In this document: piece by piece, positions 59,909-64,000 of the stretch
How the letters are laid out: each line of letters begins with the position of its first letter
Numbering within the stretch: the stretch's first letter is position 1
Source of the DNA: CAYRWR01 sp964428015
GTDB lineage: Bacteria; Spirochaetota; Brevinematia; Brevinematales; CAYRWR01
Assembly (NCBI GenBank): GCA_964428015.1
Contig: CAYRWR010000020.1
Coordinates: forward strand, 3,846 to 67,845
DNA: 64,000 nucleotides
Reading direction: 5' to 3'
The notes under the pieces: model-generated
What the model was told of the DNA's origin: nothing
Database searches by the model: none
The model's input: the letters and a program-made list of their open reading frames with translations, nothing else
Made by a program: the position numbers and the translations under genes

Positions 59909-60271
59909 ATGAAACAGGTGATAATGATGCTGTTACTGACAGTGACCATCCTGTCTATAGGCTGCGGAAAGCCGGCTCCTGCACGGATTATACCGCCCGG
60001 CACCACCAATGCCTCATCTGTAACGGACTGGAAGAACTGGCTGGTCCGCTATGAAGCCTTTATAGATGAGTATATCGCCCTCAGGAAAAGGCTGGAGGCG
60101 GGTGACCAGAGCGCGGCTCTGCAGGCCTCTGATTTCGCGGCGCGGGGACAGGCCCTGAATAAAGAAGCTGGTCAGCTGGGATTTGCCCTGCCGGAACAGG
60201 ACCGGGCTGATTTCAATAGCGCCTATCAGACTATCCGTAAGAAGCTGGAAGACGCAGGATTGGATAACTGA
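59909..60271 (+). CDS. Small lipoprotein, helical
   Basis: A 120-residue lipoprotein with lipobox SIGC, a Pro-rich spacer (GKPAPARIIPPGTT) and a helical C-terminal domain (WKNWLVRYEAFIDEYIALRKR, LNKEAGQLGFALPEQDRADF). GGGAGGAAA precedes the ATG. It ends 29 bases before the rubrerythrin gene and is probably co-transcribed. Unknown function. Confidence 0.72.
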   Translation: MKQVIMMLLLTVTILSIGCGKPAPARIIPPGTTNASSVTDWKNWLVRYEAFIDEYIALRKRLEAGDQSAALQASDFAARGQALNKEAGQLGFALPEQDRADFNSAYQTIRKKLEDAGLDN

Positions 60272-60300
60272 CGTCCGATATTAGCCAGGGAGGTGGGAGT

Positions 60301-60879
60301 ATGGAGAAAAGTATTAAAGGGACCAGAACTGAAAAGAATGTCTTGAGCGCTTTTGTGGGTGAGTCGCAGGCCCGTAACCGCTACACCTATTATGCCGGGG
60401 CCGCGCGTAAAGAAGGTCTCATGCAGATCGCGGAGATCTTTGCGGAAACCGCCGAGCAGGAAAAAGAACACGCCAAGCGGTTTTATAATTTTCTGGAAGG
60501 GGGGGAGGTTATGGTAGAAGGTATCTACCCGGCAGGTAAGACCGGCTCCACCCTGGAGAATCTGGAGCACGCCGCGGCGGGAGAAGAACACGAATGGACG
60601 GAAATGTACCCGGGATTTGCCGCTATAGCTCGTGAAGAGGGCTTTGAAGTGATAGCCCGGGCTTTTGAAGCCATCAGCCAGGCCGAAAAACAGCATGGTA
60701 AACGGTATCGCGATCTGTGGCAGAATCTGAAAGAAGGACGCGTGTTTAAACGGGGAGAAAGTGTGGTGTGGAGATGCCGTAACTGCGGCTATCTGCATGA
60801 AGGGACAGCGGCACCGGAAGTCTGTCCAGCCTGTCTGCATCCCCAGGGCTATTTTGAACTCCTGGGAGAAAACTGGTAA
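60301..60879 (+). CDS. rbr: Rubrerythrin
   Basis: A 192-residue non-heme diiron peroxidase of anaerobes. The ferritin-like diiron domain holds the E-x-x-x-R helix AFVGESQARNRYTYY, EIFAETAEQEKEHAKRFYN, GEEHEWTEMYPGF and EAISQAEKQHGKRYRD; the C-terminal rubredoxin-like iron site is CRNCGYLH and CPACLHPQGYF. All ligands are intact. It removes hydrogen peroxide with electrons from rubredoxin or NADH systems. Confidence 0.96.
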   Translation: MEKSIKGTRTEKNVLSAFVGESQARNRYTYYAGAARKEGLMQIAEIFAETAEQEKEHAKRFYNFLEGGEVMVEGIYPAGKTGSTLENLEHAAAGEEHEWTEMYPGFAAIAREEGFEVIARAFEAISQAEKQHGKRYRDLWQNLKEGRVFKRGESVVWRCRNCGYLHEGTAAPEVCPACLHPQGYFELLGENW

Positions 60880-60962
60880 TCCCAAGGTATAACTGAAAAA
60901 AGTAGAGAAATGAAGCGTTTTATTTTGGCGTGTCAGAAAACTTTAGCCGAGCATTGGGGTAA

Positions 60963-60981
60963 AGTTAAATAAAATTTAACT
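60963..60981. other. AT-rich hairpin between convergent genes
   Basis: AGTTAAAT (60963-60970) and ATTTAACT (60974-60981) form a perfect arm pair around AAA. Weak as a terminator because it has only one G-C pair per arm. Confidence 0.35.
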
Positions 60982-60983
60982 CA

Positions 60984-61853
60984 CTAATTTCCCTTTCTGG
61001 TACAGGCCTCACTGCCCAGGCGGAGAGCCAGCTCTAAGCACTGCTGCATCGTCCATCCCCGGGATAAACCGGTCAGCCAACCCGCCGCAAAGGCATCTCC
61101 CGCGCCTACGCTGGACACCACCCTGACCACAGGTGCTCCCAGGCGCTGTATATCATCCGACTCATCCAGGTACCATACTCCCTGCGCTCCATCGGTGACC
61201 AGGGGTATCTCTACATGCCTTTTTAACTTTATCAGGAAGTGCCGCATGGCATCCGCTGTGTCCAGTTTCTGCCCGGCCAGCTCTTCTGCTTCACTGCGGT
61301 TTGGCAGGAGTGAGTATAGCTTCCCCTTTTCCAGCAGGAGCCGTACCATCCCGGGAGTGGTATCAGCCACTATACGGCAGGTTGAAGGCAGATTTTCGAG
61401 CTCCCGGACCAGCTCTTCTGGAGGAATACCGGGAGCGATACTTCCGGAGAGCATTAGCCATTCAGTATCTCTTCCCAGGGTTCGAAGCTGTTCTTTAAGT
61501 GCCAGCCACTGATTATGCTCCAGAGTGGGGCCGGGGGTATTGAGTTTGAGTATACTGCCCGTATCCCTGAAGCGAATGGTTTGATTGAGGCGGGGTGAAG
61601 CGGACAGGGGAAGGACTCTCACAGGGAGGTCTTCCTGCTGTAAGAGTTGGTCAAAGGGGTCGCGGGGTGAGGGCCCGGCCAGGGTCAGCAGGATATGCGG
61701 GGTGTTGAGGCGCTTTAATTCCCGGCTGACATTGGTGCCTTTGCCCCCGGCCTGGTCCTCTATGCTATCCAGGCGGATAGGTTCTTCAAAATAAAAAGAA
61801 TCGGTTTCGGCATAGCGGTCGATGGCAGGATTTAACCCCAGGACCAGTATCAT
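60984..61853 (-). CDS. PfkB-family sugar (phosphate) kinase, 1-phosphofructokinase-like
   Basis: A 289-residue kinase of the FruK/LacC type. It begins LVLGLNPAIDRY, then QAGGKGTNVSRELKRL (substrate site) and ends with the ATP and anion-hole motif VVSSVGAGDAFAAGWLTGL. LacC/FruK members phosphorylate fructose-1-phosphate or tagatose-6-phosphate; without a PTS or neighbour enzymes the substrate stays open. The ATG at 61853 overlaps the upstream barrel gene (ATGA), whereas an extension to 62042 would overlap it for 190 bases and is rejected. Confidence 0.9.
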   Translation of the reverse strand: MILVLGLNPAIDRYAETDSFYFEEPIRLDSIEDQAGGKGTNVSRELKRLNTPHILLTLAGPSPRDPFDQLLQQEDLPVRVLPLSASPRLNQTIRFRDTGSILKLNTPGPTLEHNQWLALKEQLRTLGRDTEWLMLSGSIAPGIPPEELVRELENLPSTCRIVADTTPGMVRLLLEKGKLYSLLPNRSEAEELAGQKLDTADAMRHFLIKLKRHVEIPLVTDGAQGVWYLDESDDIQRLGAPVVRVVSSVGAGDAFAAGWLTGLSRGWTMQQCLELALRLGSEACTRKGN

Positions 61854-62782
61854 TGAGCGGCTGGCTTCAGGCCCCAGCGGGCCGAAAGGTGGATGGAAAA
61901 TCCCGCTACCGGCTGGTAGGATACCGCACTGGACAGGAAGAATTCTCTGGCAAACAGCCGCATAGAGCCCATCTCCAGGCCCAGAGAGGCCATCCAGGAG
62001 GGAGAGGTGATGTGATAGACAAAGCCTCCGTTCAGACTCCATTGTTTGGGGAGAGGTAGGACCAGTCCCAGCTTTACACTGTGTTCCTGACGGGAGGCCG
62101 GGAAGTGATACTGTTCTTCCAGCAGGTAGGAAAGGAAAATATTCATACCGGGTAGGAGAATGCCCAGCCCGGTCTCGACATTAAAGAGCGCGTTCAACAA
62201 GCTGCTCGCCCAGTCCAGCTCGGCAGCTTGCAGCTTCAGTCCCCACAGCAGGGAGGGCAGCAGACGCAGCCCCAGGCTATGCTCCACACCCCAGTACAAT
62301 TGACCGTAGCCGGGGACTAATTCCCCGCCCAGCCAGAGTCCCACAGAGGCCTGAAAGCGGTCCCTTACCAGGTAATTGTAGAGCAGGCCGGCGCGTGCAT
62401 TAAAGGGAAAGGTGGTATATAGGATCCCGGTATCCTGATATTCCGGAAAGCCGGGCAAAAAGATGGTGTCAAGTACCAGGTTCATCCCCGGTATAAGATT
62501 GGCTACTACAAACTGATCCCTCAGGAAGGTCTGCGATACAAAGGAGCTGGATAAAATGAACTGCATCCCTGAACCCTGTACGGACAGCGGCAGGATATCA
62601 ACCCCGCCCCGGGCTATCACCGTGGCATGGGGATTGTTAAGCAGCTCTGAATTGAATACAGCGTGAAGCTTATTGGACCACAAGCACAGGAAAACGCTGA
62701 GTACTGCTGCCCGTCTGCACCAGGATGAAATACAAGCCCGTCGGGACCGGTACTCCTGTCTGGTCTGTTCCATTCCATTCAT
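61850..62782 (-). CDS. Probable outer-membrane beta-barrel protein
   Basis: A 310-residue protein with a long basic signal peptide (cleavage near KLHA before VFNSEL) and a body of alternating polar and hydrophobic strands (LGLRLLPSLLWGLKLQAAEL, VKLGLVLPLPKQWSLNGGF, PVAGFSIHLSARWGLKP). The aromatic-terminated strands fit an outer-membrane barrel. The ATG at 62782 has AGGAG 9 bases upstream, although it lies inside the protease gene in another frame (113-base overlap). Coupled to PfkB downstream by ATGA. Confidence 0.68.
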   Translation of the reverse strand: MNGMEQTRQEYRSRRACISSWCRRAAVLSVFLCLWSNKLHAVFNSELLNNPHATVIARGGVDILPLSVQGSGMQFILSSSFVSQTFLRDQFVVANLIPGMNLVLDTIFLPGFPEYQDTGILYTTFPFNARAGLLYNYLVRDRFQASVGLWLGGELVPGYGQLYWGVEHSLGLRLLPSLLWGLKLQAAELDWASSLLNALFNVETGLGILLPGMNIFLSYLLEEQYHFPASRQEHSVKLGLVLPLPKQWSLNGGFVYHITSPSWMASLGLEMGSMRLFAREFFLSSAVSYQPVAGFSIHLSARWGLKPAAQ

Positions 62783-64000
62783 ATTCTGATACTCCTACTC
62801 CGCTCAGGGACCTGGAGGCATAACTGTAAACCAGTCCGCCCCGTCCATTATAGATATTTACACTGACATCCTGACTGACTCCCGCCGCAACGCTCTTTAC
62901 CTGGAAAAAGAAAAGGTTATCCTGACCCGCGGAAGGCTTAAACACATTATTTTTTACAGAAAACTGTATAGTCTGACCTGCTACTGATTCACTCAAAATA
63001 CCCGAGGCATCCACCAGGCCGTAACCATAGGAAGGGTCCCATACACCGGGATCAGTTTTGTAGGCATTCCCCATGGCATAGGTTTTGAGCAGGGCCTTCA
63101 CCTCATCCACAGTCAGGGTGGGGTCCAGCTCCAGCATCTGGGCCACGATGCCTGTGACCATGGGGGCGGCCATAGAAGTACCCTGGAGAGCCATGTACTT
63201 ATGGGGTACCACTACTTCATCAGATACCCAGTTTATGGTTTCCATTGTGGAAATGATAGCTTCTCCCGGTGCCGCGATCTCGGGCTTCTGTTGCCCATCC
63301 GGGGTAGGGCCCTGACTGGAAAATACGGATATCTCCCCATTAATCCCGGTAGGGAGGCTTTGCGGATTCCCCAGGTAATTTGTGTATACTGTCCGGATAG
63401 TATAACTGGCTACCGAGATGGAATTTGCCCAGCCACAGCTGGTGGATAAGGTCCCCCTGGAAATAGGGTTTAAAAATACCCCATTGTATTTACCATAGTA
63501 ATCAATAAAATTATCGACATATCCATTTACAACTATATTATTTGCACTTGTCCCAAAAACAATTTTCCAGGATTGTGATGGAATTTTGATATAGAGATTG
63601 ACTAGTTTATTATTGTTGATATAATTAGTGATTTCCATCTGAACTTGAGGAGTATTCACCCCAGTAGTGGTAAAAGAGATGTTTGTTAACCCTCCTTGAA
63701 GTACTGCCACAGGAATTATAGTAGGAGAATCATAATAAAAGCTAAATGAGGTGCCAGAAAAGCTGTTAGTAAAATTAATTTCTGAGGGTGAAGAAGTTAT
63801 TCTATTAGTGGTGTGTAATGGGAATTGTGCTTCATTTCCTCCAGCCCACACTACAATATGACCTTCTTTTCCATAATGTTCCAGAATAGTCTCCAGATAC
63901 TGGTTAAAAGGGTCGTCATTACGGTGGTTACCGAAGTGAAAACCCATACTGATATTGATCACACAGGGCTTGCCCAAACGCTTGGACTGCCAGAAAATAT
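62670..64000 (-). CDS. S8 (subtilisin-like) serine protease, C-terminal part (cut by window edge)
   Basis: The frame stays open to the window edge, giving at least 443 residues. GHIVVWAGGN contains the oxyanion Asn, and GTSMAAPMVTGIVAQML the catalytic Ser; the Asp and His motifs lie beyond the edge. The last ~90 residues are a FlgD-like Ig domain (VSVNIYNGRGGLVYSYA and YEWNGTDQTGVPVPTGLYF), often a sorting or attachment domain of secreted proteins. The start near 63977 (TTG) in the frame is not the real start. Probably a surface or secreted protease. Confidence 0.9.
   Translation of the reverse strand, partial: IFWQSKRLGKPCVINISMGFHFGNHRNDDPFNQYLETILEHYGKEGHIVVWAGGNEAQFPLHTTNRITSSPSEINFTNSFSGTSFSFYYDSPTIIPVAVLQGGLTNISFTTTGVNTPQVQMEITNYINNNKLVNLYIKIPSQSWKIVFGTSANNIVVNGYVDNFIDYYGKYNGVFLNPISRGTLSTSCGWANSISVASYTIRTVYTNYLGNPQSLPTGINGEISVFSSQGPTPDGQQKPEIAAPGEAIISTMETINWVSDEVVVPHKYMALQGTSMAAPMVTGIVAQMLELDPTLTVDEVKALLKTYAMGNAYKTDPGVWDPSYGYGLVDASGILSESVAGQTIQFSVKNNVFKPSAGQDNLFFFQVKSVAAGVSQDVSVNIYNGRGGLVYSYASRSLSGVGVSEYEWNGTDQTGVPVPTGLYFILVQTGSSTQRFPVLVVQ

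Noticed and set aside
1..64000. CRISPR arrays, tRNA genes, rRNA genes, prophage or intact insertion sequences
   Set aside because: No regularly spaced repeats, no T-loop GTTCRA motifs in gaps, and no transposase, integrase or phage structural proteins were seen.

Overview
This window is bacterial chromosome from a Gram-negative (diderm) organism. It encodes a TolC-type channel, a TonB-type protein, an AsmA-family protein, many lipoproteins with lipoboxes such as LSAC, LAAC and SGC, and a surface S8 protease followed by a probable outer-membrane barrel. Rubrerythrin and several thiol-redox proteins suit an anaerobe or microaerophile. The lipoproteins and NADase-type glycan-binding domain, the LPP20-like lipoproteins and the small CBM proteins together suggest Spirochaetota or a relative, but no marker gene here proves that. 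Coding density is high, TGA is an ordinary stop, and no tRNA, rRNA, CRISPR array or intact insertion sequence was seen.

Layout: (1) 1-7.7 kb is AT-rich accessory DNA. It holds a peptide-exporter-like HlyD/ABC pair divergent from a methyltransferase across a perfect palindrome, a YbjQ protein, and a 1112-residue histidine kinase-receiver-SpoIIE phosphatase. (2) 7.7-20 kb has a CBM21 lipoprotein, a HAD protein that has lost catalytic residues, an RCC1-repeat lipoprotein gene cut by an in-frame TGA, the recN-nadK-ParB-like-phosphoesterase operon, an exopolysaccharide-initiating sugar transferase and three LPP20-like lipoproteins, two of them a near-identical tandem pair. (3) 20-34.5 kb is mixed: MscS, a paraoxonase-like protein, a thioesterase, Der GTPase, ankyrin, oxidoreductase, a two-domain CBM21 lipoprotein under a consensus promoter, a methyltransferase with an apparently leaderless mRNA, DUF1295, an EamA transporter and a Rieske oxygenase. 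(4) 34.5-45.5 kb is central metabolism: treS, a strong candidate structured ncRNA upstream of it, gap-pgk-Dabb-tpiA, AsmA, TonB, a methyltransferase and dapA. (5) 45.7-53.6 kb contains ccdA with three tandem TlpA thioredoxins, a PPC lipoprotein, an ECF sigma/anti-sigma pair followed by two proteins with CBM48-like domains, and a Nudix protein. (6) 53.8-59.4 kb is a MacAB-TolC-like efflux operon with two different FtsX-type permeases but one ATPase. (7) 59.4-64 kb has two paralogous mini membrane proteins, rubrerythrin, a PfkB sugar kinase, an outer-membrane barrel and a partial subtilisin-like protease.

One theme recurs. Two lipoproteins carry free-standing starch-binding CBM21 domains, two envelope proteins under an ECF sigma factor carry glycogen-binding CBM48-like domains, one lipoprotein gene has a LacI/CcpA-type operator inside its promoter, and treS interconverts maltose and trehalose. 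This suggests alpha-glucan sensing or capture at the cell surface, which is inference from domains only. The strongest possibly undescribed element is the ncRNA at about 36405-36683 on the minus strand: perfect TTGACA and TATAAT boxes, a long-range closing helix of 17 pairs, internal hairpins, and a 10-bp terminator, with no ORF.
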